Source of the DNA: Pseudomonas sp. R5(2019)
Lineage (GTDB): Bacteria; Pseudomonadota; Gammaproteobacteria; Pseudomonadales; Pseudomonadaceae
DNA length: 64,000 bases
NCBI RefSeq assembly: GCF_009905435.1
Contig: NZ_JAAAMT010000002.1
Location: 186,001 to 250,000, forward strand
Direction of reading: 5' to 3'
Shown here: one piece after another, positions 1-8,117 of the stretch
Numbering within the stretch: position 1 is the stretch's first letter
How the letters are laid out: each line of letters begins with the position of its first letter
Notes under the pieces: model-generated
Told to the model about the DNA's origin: nothing
Seen by the model: the letters and a program-made list of their open reading frames with translations, nothing else
Databases searched by the model: none
Position numbers and translations under genes: made by a program

Positions 1-1739
1 AGAACCCGACCGAAGTGCAAAAACTGGTGGCTGAAGTACTTGACGTGCCGATGAACAAGATTGTCGTCGACATGCGCCGCATGGGCGGTGGCTTCGGCGG
101 CAAGGAAACCCAGGCCGCCAGCCCCGCGTGCCTGTGCGCCGTGGTCGCGCGCCTGACCGGGCAGCCGACCAAGATGCGCCTGCCGCGGGTCGAAGACATG
201 CTGATGACCGGCAAGCGCCACCCCTTCTATGTGGAGTACGACGTCGGTTTCGACGACACCGGCCGCCTGCACGGCATCAACCTGGAGCTGGCCGGCAACT
301 GCGGTTGCTCGCCAGACCTCTCGGCGTCGATCGTCGACCGCGCCATGTTCCATTCCGACAACGCCTATTACCTGGGCGACGCCACGGTCAACGGCCACCG
401 CTGCAAGACCAACACCGCCTCGAACACCGCCTACCGGGGTTTCGGTGGCCCACAGGGCATGGTCGCGATTGAAGAAGTCATGGACAGCATCGCCCGCCAC
501 CTGGGCCTAGACCCGCTGGCCGTGCGCAAGGCCAACTACTACGGCAAGACCGAGCGCAATGTCACGCACTACTACCAGACCGTCGAGCACAACATGCTCG
601 AGGAAATCACCGCGCAACTGGAAGCCAGCTGCGACTATAAGGAGCGTCGCGAGTCGATCCGACTTTTCAATGCCCACAGCCCGATCCTGAAAAAGGGCCT
701 GGCGCTGACACCGGTCAAGTTCGGCATTTCCTTCACTGCCAGCTTCCTCAACCAGGCCGGCGCGCTGGTGCATATCTACACCGATGGCAGCATCCACCTG
801 AACCACGGCGGCACCGAGATGGGCCAGGGCTTGAACACCAAGGTCGCGCAGGTGGTGGCCGAGGTCTTCCAAGTGGATTTCAACCGCATCCAGATCACCG
901 CCACCAACACCGACAAGGTGCCCAACACCTCGCCGACCGCCGCTTCCAGTGGTGCCGACCTGAACGGCAAAGCCGCCCAGAATGCCGCTGAAATCCTCAA
1001 GCATCGCTTGGTGGAATTCGCCGCGCGCCAATACAAGGTCAGCGAGGAAGACGTCGAGTTCCGTAACGGTCACGTGCGCATCCGCGACCAGATCCTGACC
1101 TTCGAAGCGCTGGTGCAACAGGCCTATTTCGCCCAGGTTTCGCTGTCGAGCACCGGCTTCTACAAAACCCCGAAAATCTACTACGACCGCGCCCAGGCCC
1201 GTGGCCGGCCGTTCTATTACTTTGCCTTTGGCGCAGCCTGCGCCGAGGTGATCGTCGACACCCTGACGGGCGAATACAAGATGCTGCGCACCGACATCCT
1301 GCACGACGTCGGCGCCTCGCTGAACCCGGCCATCGACATCGGCCAGGTCGAAGGCGGCTTTATTCAGGGCATGGGCTGGCTGACCACCGAAGAACTGGTC
1401 TGGAACGCCAAGGGCAAGCTGATGACCAATGGCCCGGCCAGCTACAAGATCCCGGCCGTGGCCGACATGCCGATCGATTTGCGCGTGCACCTGGTGGAAA
1501 ACCGCAAGAACCCGGAAGACACGGTGTTCCACTCCAAGGCCGTCGGCGAGCCGCCGTTCATGCTCGGGATTGCCCCATGGTGCGCGATCAAGGATGCCGT
1601 GGCGAGCCTGGCCGACTATCGCCGGCAGCCGAGCATCGACGCCCCGGCGACCCCGGAACGGGTGCTGTGGGGCTGCGAGCAAATGCGCAAGGCGGTGGCC
1701 GAGCGTACAGAGCCACAGGTTGCGGAAGTGGAAGCATAA
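1..1739 (+). CDS. xdhB: Xanthine dehydrogenase, molybdopterin-binding large subunit (5' end outside window)
   Basis: C-terminal part of the molybdenum-cofactor subunit of xanthine dehydrogenase, which oxidises hypoxanthine and xanthine to urate. The reading frame is open from base 3 with no stop, so the start lies upstream of the window. Visible family features are the glycine-rich RRMGGGFGGKE segment near the start, AYRGFGGPQG around 435-465, GGTEMGQGLNTK around 810-840 (Moco contact), and the late VGEPPFMLG segment holding the conserved active-site glutamate near 1550. About 578 codons are present, so roughly the first quarter is missing. xdhC follows after 10 bp, presumably in one operon with an upstream xdhA. 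Confidence 0.95.
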   Translation, partial: NPTEVQKLVAEVLDVPMNKIVVDMRRMGGGFGGKETQAASPACLCAVVARLTGQPTKMRLPRVEDMLMTGKRHPFYVEYDVGFDDTGRLHGINLELAGNCGCSPDLSASIVDRAMFHSDNAYYLGDATVNGHRCKTNTASNTAYRGFGGPQGMVAIEEVMDSIARHLGLDPLAVRKANYYGKTERNVTHYYQTVEHNMLEEITAQLEASCDYKERRESIRLFNAHSPILKKGLALTPVKFGISFTASFLNQAGALVHIYTDGSIHLNHGGTEMGQGLNTKVAQVVAEVFQVDFNRIQITATNTDKVPNTSPTAASSGADLNGKAAQNAAEILKHRLVEFAARQYKVSEEDVEFRNGHVRIRDQILTFEALVQQAYFAQVSLSSTGFYKTPKIYYDRAQARGRPFYYFAFGAACAEVIVDTLTGEYKMLRTDILHDVGASLNPAIDIGQVEGGFIQGMGWLTTEELVWNAKGKLMTNGPASYKIPAVADMPIDLRVHLVENRKNPEDTVFHSKAVGEPPFMLGIAPWCAIKDAVASLADYRRQPSIDAPATPERVLWGCEQMRKAVAERTEPQVAEVEA

Positions 1740-1749
1740 GGAGCCTGTC

Positions 1750-2595
1750 ATGAACAACTGGATCAGCGCCCTGGCCGAACTGCAGGAACGTGGCGAACCC
1801 TGCGTGCTGGTCACCATCATCGAGGAGCGCGGCTCGACGCCGCGCAACGCCGGCTCGAAGATGGTGGTCAGTGCCGACCACCTGTACGACACCATCGGTG
1901 GCGGGCATCTGGAATTCAAGGCCATGCGCATCGCCCGCGAGATGATTGCCAGCCGTCGTCACGACACGCACCTGGAGCGCTTCAGCCTGGGCGCGAGCCT
2001 GGGCCAATGCTGCGGCGGCGCCACGGTGCTGTTGTTCGAGCCGATGGTGCAGGTGCAGGCGCAGATCGCGGTGTTCGGCGCGGGCCATGTCGGCCGCGCG
2101 CTGGTCCCCCTGCTCGCCGCCCTGCCCTGCCGGATCCGCTGGATCGATTCGCGCGAGCAGGAGTTTCCCGAGGTCATTCCCGCCGGCGTGAGCAAAATCA
2201 TCAGCGAAGAGCCGGTGGACGAAGTTGCCGAGCTTGTGCCCGGCAGCTACTGCATTGTGATGACCCACAACCATCAGCTCGACCTGGAGCTGACCGCCGC
2301 GATTCTCAAGCGCAATGACTTTACCTGGTTCGGCCTGATCGGCTCGCAAACCAAGCGGGTGAAGTTCGAGCATCGTCTGCGTGAACGCGGTTTCGATGAT
2401 CAGCACCTGCAGCGCATGCGCTGCCCGATGGGCCTGGCGGAAGTCAAAGGCAAGCTGCCCATCGAGATCGCGGTGTCGATCGCCGCTGAAATCATCGCCA
2501 CTTACAACGCCACCTTCGGCCAGCAAACCAAAGCCGGAGCCGGCCCCATTGCCCAACTGCTGCCTGCTTCGCGCCGCAGCCAAGCCCTTCAATGA
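1750..2595 (+). CDS. xdhC: Xanthine dehydrogenase accessory protein XdhC
   Basis: 281-residue XdhC/CoxI-family chaperone. In characterised bacteria such proteins bind the molybdenum cofactor and insert its sulfurated form into the xanthine dehydrogenase large subunit. The N-terminal XdhC/CoxI domain has the family GQCCGG motif at about residues 85-90, and the C-terminal half carries a Rossmann-like domain starting IAVFGAGHVG. The ATG at 1750 is preceded by AAGGAG, whose first bases overlap the xdhB stop. guaD starts 7 bp after the stop, so xdhB-xdhC-guaD read as one transcriptional unit. Confidence 0.95.
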   Translation: MNNWISALAELQERGEPCVLVTIIEERGSTPRNAGSKMVVSADHLYDTIGGGHLEFKAMRIAREMIASRRHDTHLERFSLGASLGQCCGGATVLLFEPMVQVQAQIAVFGAGHVGRALVPLLAALPCRIRWIDSREQEFPEVIPAGVSKIISEEPVDEVAELVPGSYCIVMTHNHQLDLELTAAILKRNDFTWFGLIGSQTKRVKFEHRLRERGFDDQHLQRMRCPMGLAEVKGKLPIEIAVSIAAEIIATYNATFGQQTKAGAGPIAQLLPASRRSQALQ

Positions 2596-2602
2596 GACTG
2601 CT

Positions 2603-3907
2603 ATGAGCCTGACCCGAAAAGCCTATCGCGCTGCGATCCTGCACAGCCTTGCCGACCCTGCCGACGTGGGTGTGGAGGCGTCCTATGAATATTTCGCCGA
2701 CGGCCTGCTGGTGGTCGACGGCGGCCGCATCGAAGCGGTGGGCGCAGCCGAACAGCTGCTGCCGACCCTGCCTGCTGATATCGAGATCGTCCACTATCAG
2801 GACGCCTTGATCACCCCGGGCTTTATCGATACCCACATTCATTTGCCGCAAACCGGCATGGTCGGCTCCTACGGCGAACAGCTGCTGGACTGGCTGAACA
2901 CCTACACCTTCCCGTGCGAGCGCCAGTTCAAGGATCAGGCCCACGCCGACAAGGTGGCGAAGATTTTCGTCGAAGAACTGCTGCGTAACGGCACCACCAC
3001 CGCGCTGGTGTTCGGCAGCGTGCACCCCGAGTCGGTCAATGCCTTCTTTGAAGAAGCCGAGCGCCTGGACCTGCGCATGATCGCCGGCAAGGTGATGATG
3101 GACCGCAACGCCCCGGATTACCTGACTGACACCGCCGAATCCAGCTATATCGAGAGCAAGGCGCTGATCGACCGCTGGCACGGCAAGGGCCGCCTGCACT
3201 ACGCCGTCACCCCGCGCTTTGCCCCGACCAGCACGCCGGAACAGTTGACCCTGGCCGGGCAGTTGCTCAGCGAATACCCGGACCTGTACATGCAGACCCA
3301 CCTGAGCGAGAACCTCAAGGAGATCGACTGGGTCAAGGAGCTGTTCCCCGAGCGTTCGGGGTATCTGGATGTCTACGACCACTTCCAGTTGCTCGGCGAG
3401 CGCTCGGTGTTCGCGCACGGCGTGCACCTGTGCGACGACGAGTGCAAGCGCCTGGCCGAAACCGGTTCGGCGATCGCCTTCTGCCCGACCTCGAACCTGT
3501 TTCTGGGTAGCGGCCTGTTCAACCTGCCACAGGCCGAAAAGTACAAGGTCAATGTCGGCCTGGGCACCGACGTGGGCGGCGGCACCAGCTTCTCGCTACT
3601 GCAGACACTGAACGAAGCCTACAAGGTCATGCAATTGCAGGGCGCGCGCCTGAGCCCGTTCAAGTCGCTGTACCTGGCGACCCTGGGGGGCGCGCGGGCA
3701 TTGCGCCTGGAAGATCGGATCGGCACCCTGCAACCGGGCACCGATGCCGACTTCGTGGTGCTGGACTATAACGCCACGCCCCTGCTGTCATACCGCATCC
3801 AGCAGTCGCGCAGTATTGAAGAGACGCTGTTCGTGCTGATGACCCTGGGCGACGATCGCACCGTACTACAGACCTTCGCCGCCGGCAGCCGGGTGCACCA
3901 GCGCTGA
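2603..3907 (+). CDS. guaD: Guanine deaminase
   Basis: 434-residue amidohydrolase that deaminates guanine to xanthine, feeding the xanthine dehydrogenase encoded just upstream. The zinc-binding DTHIHLPQ motif is at about residues 80-87. Later metal and catalytic residues lie in QTHLSEN, FAHGVHL and GLGTDVGGG, all typical of GuaD. Length matches the bacterial family (about 430-440 residues). The ATG at 2603 lies 7 bp after xdhC. The last 42 bp overlap, tail to tail, the 3' end of the convergent aquaporin gene. Confidence 0.95.
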   Translation: MSLTRKAYRAAILHSLADPADVGVEASYEYFADGLLVVDGGRIEAVGAAEQLLPTLPADIEIVHYQDALITPGFIDTHIHLPQTGMVGSYGEQLLDWLNTYTFPCERQFKDQAHADKVAKIFVEELLRNGTTTALVFGSVHPESVNAFFEEAERLDLRMIAGKVMMDRNAPDYLTDTAESSYIESKALIDRWHGKGRLHYAVTPRFAPTSTPEQLTLAGQLLSEYPDLYMQTHLSENLKEIDWVKELFPERSGYLDVYDHFQLLGERSVFAHGVHLCDDECKRLAETGSAIAFCPTSNLFLGSGLFNLPQAEKYKVNVGLGTDVGGGTSFSLLQTLNEAYKVMQLQGARLSPFKSLYLATLGGARALRLEDRIGTLQPGTDADFVVLDYNATPLLSYRIQQSRSIEETLFVLMTLGDDRTVLQTFAAGSRVHQR

Positions 3908-4612
3908 AGCAGTCGGGTGTTCCCGGCCCAGCCAGCGATACAAGCCGCCGCCGATGATCGCCCCGATCATCGGCGCCACCCAGAACAGCCACAACTGCTG
4001 CAACGCCCAACCGCCGACAAACAGCGCCGGCCCCGTGCTGCGCGCAGGGTTCACGGATGTGTTGGTGACCGGAATCGACACCAGGTGGATCAGCGTCAGG
4101 GCCAGGCCGATGGCGATCGGCGCAAAGCCTGCCGGCACCCGGCTGTCGGTGGCGCCCATGATGATTACCAGGAACATCCCCGTCATGACCAGCTCACTGA
4201 CAAACCCTGCCGCCAGCGAATACTGCCCCGGCGAATGCTCGCCGTAACCGTTGGAAGCCAGCCCCGCCGACAATTCAAACCCGGCCTTGCCGCTGGCGAT
4301 GAAGTAGATCACCCCGGCCGCGAGGATGCCGCCAATTACCTGCGAGACGATATAGGCCGGCAATTCCTTGGCCGGAAACCGCCCGCCCGCCACCAGGCCC
4401 ACCGAAACCGCGGGATTGAGATGACAACCGGAGATATGACCCAAGGCGAATGCCATGGTCAGCAGCGTCAGGCCGAAGGCGAAGGAAACGCCGACCAGAC
4501 CGATGCCAATCGGAGATGAAGCCGCAATCACTGCGCTGCCGCAACCGCCCAGTACCAGCCAGAAGGTACCGATCAGTTCTGCTGCCATACGTTTGCTCAA
4601 AGGCATAGACAT
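3866..4612 (-). CDS. aqpZ: Aquaporin Z-type MIP channel
   Basis: 248-residue MIP-family inner-membrane channel with six predicted transmembrane segments and both NPA half-helix motifs (HLNPAVS and SVNPARST). The ARST context after the second NPA is typical of water-selective AqpZ rather than GlpF. ATG 4612 is chosen because GAGG lies about 8 nt upstream; an in-frame codon at 4642 has no such signal. The C-terminus extends about 15-20 residues past the last helix and this tail is encoded antisense to the end of guaD. A link to purine degradation is unproven; it may simply be a neighbour. Confidence 0.9.
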   Translation of the reverse strand: MSMPLSKRMAAELIGTFWLVLGGCGSAVIAASSPIGIGLVGVSFAFGLTLLTMAFALGHISGCHLNPAVSVGLVAGGRFPAKELPAYIVSQVIGGILAAGVIYFIASGKAGFELSAGLASNGYGEHSPGQYSLAAGFVSELVMTGMFLVIIMGATDSRVPAGFAPIAIGLALTLIHLVSIPVTNTSVNPARSTGPALFVGGWALQQLWLFWVAPMIGAIIGGGLYRWLGREHPTASALVHPAAGGEGL

Positions 4613-4760
4613 GAACCTGTCCTCAAGTGAGTTGAATGCCAACGTCGTAAGCGCAAGCCCAACTGCTTGATGAAGGTTTGCTGTACTGCTCAGTGCAATT
4701 TAGCAGAAGCGGCACTTCCCGCCACTTGCGCAGTTGTAGCTGATAGGGGGGGTTTTGGTT

Positions 4761-4851
4761 CGGTAGGAGCCAGGCTTGCCTGCGATGAACGATGACGCGC
4801 AAGTCCAGAAATACGCGGCGCCTTCATCGCGGGCAAGCCCTGCTCCTACCG
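4761..4851. repeat. REP-like inverted pair (GTAGGAGCCAGGCTTGCC type)
   Basis: Between aqpZ and the GntR gene. GGTAGGAGCCAGGCTTGCCT near 4762 is answered by its imperfect reverse complement ending GCTCCTACC at 4850, with about 35 bp between arms. This is the GTAGGAGC variant of the repetitive extragenic palindromes scattered through Pseudomonas genomes. The rest of the 4613-4863 gap shows no gene. Confidence 0.75.
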
Positions 4852-4863
4852 GGGCAGTGTCGG

Positions 4864-5616
4864 TCAGGCCTTGGCGGGCTTCTTGACTTGAAGCAGGTGC
4901 GAGAACACCGCATGCAGGTCGTCCGACGCGCTTTCCTCGTCGAGGTTGAGCTTGCTGTCGATATGGTCCATGTGATGCATCATCAGGCTGACCGCGAGCG
5001 CCGCGTCGCGGGCTTCGATGGCATCGATCAGTTGGGTGTGTTCGTCGTACGAGCAGTGCGAGCGATTGCCGCTTTCGTACTGGGCGATGATCAGCGAGGT
5101 CTGGGAGACCAGGCTGCGCTGGAAGCTGATCAACGGCGCGTTCATGGCCGCTTCAGCCAGCTTGAGGTGAAACTCCCCGGAAAGTCGGATACCCGCGCCG
5201 CGATCGCCACGGGAGAAGCTCTCGCGCTCCTCATGGACCATCTGCCGCAGCTCGGCCAGTTGCTCGGCGGTGGCGTGCTCGACGGCCAATTCAGTAATGG
5301 CGCGCTCGACCATGCGCCGAGCGAAGAACACCTGCCGTGCCTCCTCAACGCTTGGGCTGGCGACGACCGCGCCACGGTTGGGCCGCAGCAGCACCACACC
5401 CTCGTGGGCCAGGCGCGACAGGGCGCGACGAATGATGGTGCGGCTGACGCCGAAAATCTCGCCCAGGGCTTCCTCGCTCAATTTGGTCCCTGGCGCCAGG
5501 CGTTGTTCGAGGATCGCCTCGAAAATATGCGCGTAGACGATGTCGTCCTGGGTGCCGCTGCGCCCGGCCTTGCCGGCACGCGCGGGTTTCTTGAGGGGTT
5601 GCAGCTGATCGTTCAT
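4864..5616 (-). CDS. gclR: GntR/FCD (FadR subfamily) transcriptional regulator, GclR type
   Basis: 250-residue regulator: an N-terminal winged HTH (about residues 25-95, including GTKLSEEALGEIFGVSRT) followed by an all-helical FCD ligand domain (about 105-235) with metal-binding type histidines (EFHLKLAEAA, MMHHMDHID). It is divergent from a purine permease. In P. putida KT2440 the gene at this position is known as GclR, a repressor of the glyoxylate carboligase pathway. The palindromes TTGTATACAA found here match the general FadR-subfamily operator pattern (GTa.tAC), so this protein is the best candidate to bind them. Start 5616 is the first ATG before the HTH; the Shine-Dalgarno is weak. 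Confidence 0.88.
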   Translation of the reverse strand: MNDQLQPLKKPARAGKAGRSGTQDDIVYAHIFEAILEQRLAPGTKLSEEALGEIFGVSRTIIRRALSRLAHEGVVLLRPNRGAVVASPSVEEARQVFFARRMVERAITELAVEHATAEQLAELRQMVHEERESFSRGDRGAGIRLSGEFHLKLAEAAMNAPLISFQRSLVSQTSLIIAQYESGNRSHCSYDEHTQLIDAIEARDAALAVSLMMHHMDHIDSKLNLDEESASDDLHAVFSHLLQVKKPAKA

Positions 5617-5709
5617 GGGCACTCGAGAGCAGGGTTGGCAGGGATACCGCGACTGTAATACCAGGCAGTAGGTCCCTGGCAAGTAAAAACACAAGGAAAA
5701 CTGCGCACA

Positions 5710-5719
5710 TTGTACACAG
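5710..5719. promoter_or_regulatory. Putative GclR operator (gclR side)
   Basis: TTGTACACAG, an 8-of-10 match to the perfect palindrome TTGTATACAA, 94 bp upstream of the gclR start. Likely an autoregulatory site; binding is inferred only from repetition in three divergent promoters. Confidence 0.5.
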
Positions 5720-5807
5720 TGGCGCCCGATTCTGCAGGGCCGCATGACAGTTATAGCGTTCTAGCCGGTTATCCTGTCAACAAAACATAAAACAGTATTT
5801 GCATTAT

Positions 5808-5817
5808 TTGTATACAA
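5808..5817. promoter_or_regulatory. Putative GclR operator (purine permease side)
   Basis: Perfect 10-bp palindrome TTGTATACAA in an AT-rich stretch about 150 bp before the permease start. The 5617-5965 gap holds only this divergent control region: no ORF or REP was seen. Confidence 0.65.
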
Positions 5818-5965
5818 CAGCATAATCCACACGTGCAGTTCCTGACCTAGCGGTCAACTAAATGACTTGATCAGCTGCATCATCCCATCCGCCTCACAGA
5901 ACCCCCTAGTGCCCTGTCTCAGGAACGGTTCTGCAAAACAAAAAGAGTCTTGAGGAGTACACGCT

Positions 5966-7315
5966 GTGGAAAGCAACAAATCCGAAGCCCCTACGCTGGA
6001 TCTCGCACCACCGCTCAACCCGAGCTGGCTGGAACGGATTTTCAAACTCAAGCTGCATGGCACCACCGTCAAGACCGAAATGATCGCCGGGGTGACCACC
6101 TTCATCACCATGGCCTATATCATTTTCGTCAACCCGAACATCATGGCCGACGCAGGGATTGACCACGGCGCGGCATTCGTCGCTACCTGCATCGCCGCCG
6201 CGCTCGGCTGCCTGCTGATGGGCCTGTACGCCAACTGGCCAGTCGGCCTGGCGCCGGGCATGGGTTTGAATGCCTTCTTTACCTACACCGTGGTCGGCAC
6301 CATGGGCTACTCCTGGGAAACCGCACTGGGCGCAGTATTCGTCTCGGGTGTGCTGTTCATGTTCCTGACCCTGTCGCGAGTGCGCGAGTGGCTGCTCAAC
6401 AGCATCCCGGTCAGCCTGCGACATGCCATGGGCGCCGGCGTCGGACTGTTTCTCGGACTGATCGGCCTCAAGACTGCGGGTATCGTTGTGGACAGCCCGG
6501 CGACGTTGATCAAGCTGGGCCACCTGAGTGAACCAGGCCCTCTGCTGGCCGGCATCTGCTTCCTGATGATCGCCGTGCTCAGCTACCACCGCGTGTTCGG
6601 CGCCATTCTGATCAGCATCATTACCGTGACCCTGGCCGGCTGGGGCCTGGGGCTGGTCGAATACGGCGGAGTCTTCTCGCTGCCGCCGAGCCTGGCCCCG
6701 ACCTGGATGGCCATGGACGTGGCAGGTGTATTCAATATCAGCATGATAAGCGTAGTATTGGCCTTTCTTTTTGTGCACATGTTTGACACCGCTGGTACTC
6801 TGATGGGCGTCGCGCAACGGGCCAATCTGGTCAATGCCGATGGCCGGATCGAAAACCTCTCCCGCGCCCTCAAGGCCGACAGTGCCTCAAGCGTATTCGG
6901 CGCGGTGGTCGGCGTGCCACCGGTCACCAGTTATGTAGAAAGCGCGGCCGGCGTTGCCGCCGGTGGCCGCACCGGCCTGACCGCTGTAGTGGTGGGAGTC
7001 CTGTTCGTCGCGGCCATGTTCTTTGCCCCACTGGCCGGCATGATTCCCGCTTACGCCACCGCGGGTGCACTGATTTATGTAGCCATGCTGATGATGGGCA
7101 GCATGGCCCACATCGAGTGGGACGAAGCCACCGACAGCATCCCGGCGATTGTCACCTTGATCATGATGCCGCTGACCTTCTCGGTCGCCGACGGGATTGC
7201 GCTGGGCTTTATCACTTACGTGGTGCTGAAAGCCGGCACCGGCAAGCACAAGGAGATTTCGGCGAGCCTGTGGGTGCTGTGCGCCATCTTCATCGCCAAG
7301 TTCGTATTTTTGTAA
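5966..7315 (+). CDS. NCS2-family purine permease, AzgA-like (guanine/hypoxanthine/adenine type)
   Basis: 449-residue polytopic inner-membrane transporter of the AzgA/COG2252 branch of NCS2. Typical segments are GVTTFITMAYIIFVNP, GLAPGMGLNAFF, HMFDTAGTLMGVA and GVPPVTSYVESAAGVAAGGRTG. The family imports adenine, guanine or hypoxanthine by proton symport; the position opposite gclR and beside xdh/guaD suggests guanine or hypoxanthine. The start is GTG 5966, with GAGGAG 8 nt upstream. A hairpin terminator follows at 7346. Its promoter region contains a TTGTATACAA operator candidate, so repression by the divergent GntR protein is likely. Confidence 0.92.
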   Translation: MESNKSEAPTLDLAPPLNPSWLERIFKLKLHGTTVKTEMIAGVTTFITMAYIIFVNPNIMADAGIDHGAAFVATCIAAALGCLLMGLYANWPVGLAPGMGLNAFFTYTVVGTMGYSWETALGAVFVSGVLFMFLTLSRVREWLLNSIPVSLRHAMGAGVGLFLGLIGLKTAGIVVDSPATLIKLGHLSEPGPLLAGICFLMIAVLSYHRVFGAILISIITVTLAGWGLGLVEYGGVFSLPPSLAPTWMAMDVAGVFNISMISVVLAFLFVHMFDTAGTLMGVAQRANLVNADGRIENLSRALKADSASSVFGAVVGVPPVTSYVESAAGVAAGGRTGLTAVVVGVLFVAAMFFAPLAGMIPAYATAGALIYVAMLMMGSMAHIEWDEATDSIPAIVTLIMMPLTFSVADGIALGFITYVVLKAGTGKHKEISASLWVLCAIFIAKFVFL

Positions 7316-7345
7316 ATGCGGTAATGAGGTAATGCGGTAAAAACA

Positions 7346-7369
7346 GCCTCACCCCTTGGGTGGGGCTTT
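7346..7369 (+). terminator. Hairpin terminator after the purine permease
   Basis: Nine-base-pair stem (7346-7354 with 7358-7366, one G-U pair), CTT loop, then TTTC. A short A-run precedes it. It lies just ahead of the lysE Shine-Dalgarno. Confidence 0.65.
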
Positions 7370-7389
7370 CGCACATAAGGAGAAATGTA

Positions 7390-8019
7390 ATGAGTGTGGA
7401 AACCTGGCTGTTGTTCTGTGGCGCGGCGTTGGTCGTGATTGCGATCCCGGGGCCACTGTCGTTGCTGATGATCAGCAACAGCCTGAACTATGGGCTGCGC
7501 AAATCCTACCCGGCCTTCCTCGGCGGGGTCAGCGCCTCGATCTGCCTGCTCAGCGCCTCGGCCCTGGGCCTGGGCGCATTGCTGATGGCCTCGGAGCAAT
7601 TGTTCAGCGTCCTGAAAATCGTCGGCGGCGTATACCTGTTCTACCTCGCCTGGCAGAGCTGGCAGCAGTCTCGTCAACCGGCCCAGGCCGCCAACGTGCC
7701 CGAGGCGCAGCCAGTACCGCGCTTTCGCGCACTGTTCTGGCGTGCCTTTGCGCTGGGCGCCAGCAACCCGAAAGACATTCTGTTTTTCGCCGCCTTCTTG
7801 CCGCAGTTTCTCAGCGCCGAGCGGCCGCTGCTCGGCCAATTGCTGATCATGATCGCTTCCTGGGCCGTGCTGGACCTGAGCTGCAAACTGACCTACGGCC
7901 TGGGCGCCCATGGCGCCGCGCACTATCTGCGCAGCGGCAAAGGCCAGAGCTGGTTCAATCGGGTGAGTGCGGGGCTGTTTGGCGGGGCGGGCGCGGCTTC
8001 GTTGCTTAGCCGCAGCTGA
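7390..8019 (+). CDS. LysE/RhtB-family exporter
   Basis: 209-residue membrane protein of the LysE/RhtB amino-acid and metabolite efflux family. It has the N-terminal GAALVVIAIPGPLSLLM segment with the conserved IPGP motif, five to six hydrophobic helices, and the NPKDILFFAAFLPQF segment near residue 125. Substrate cannot be read from sequence. AAGGAG lies 7 nt before ATG 7390. The gene is separated from the permease by a hairpin and is tail-to-tail with the next gene, so its link to purine metabolism is only positional. Confidence 0.85.
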   Translation: MSVETWLLFCGAALVVIAIPGPLSLLMISNSLNYGLRKSYPAFLGGVSASICLLSASALGLGALLMASEQLFSVLKIVGGVYLFYLAWQSWQQSRQPAQAANVPEAQPVPRFRALFWRAFALGASNPKDILFFAAFLPQFLSAERPLLGQLLIMIASWAVLDLSCKLTYGLGAHGAAHYLRSGKGQSWFNRVSAGLFGGAGAASLLSRS

Positions 8020-8117
8020 AAACCGGTCACGTCCAGGACCACCCACGCGATCTACATAGTGGGCGCCCTGGCCGTGATGGCTCTACTCGTGAACAGAGTG
8101 TCCGCTAGTCATTTCTG

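Noticed and set aside
507..1931. Long minus-strand open frame opposite xdhB/xdhC
   Set aside because: High-GC mirror frame; no family features, and the plus strand has clear xdhB and xdhC motifs.
4792..5658. 288-codon plus-strand open frame opposite gclR
   Set aside because: Starts inside a REP pair and mirrors the GntR gene, which has clear HTH and FCD regions.
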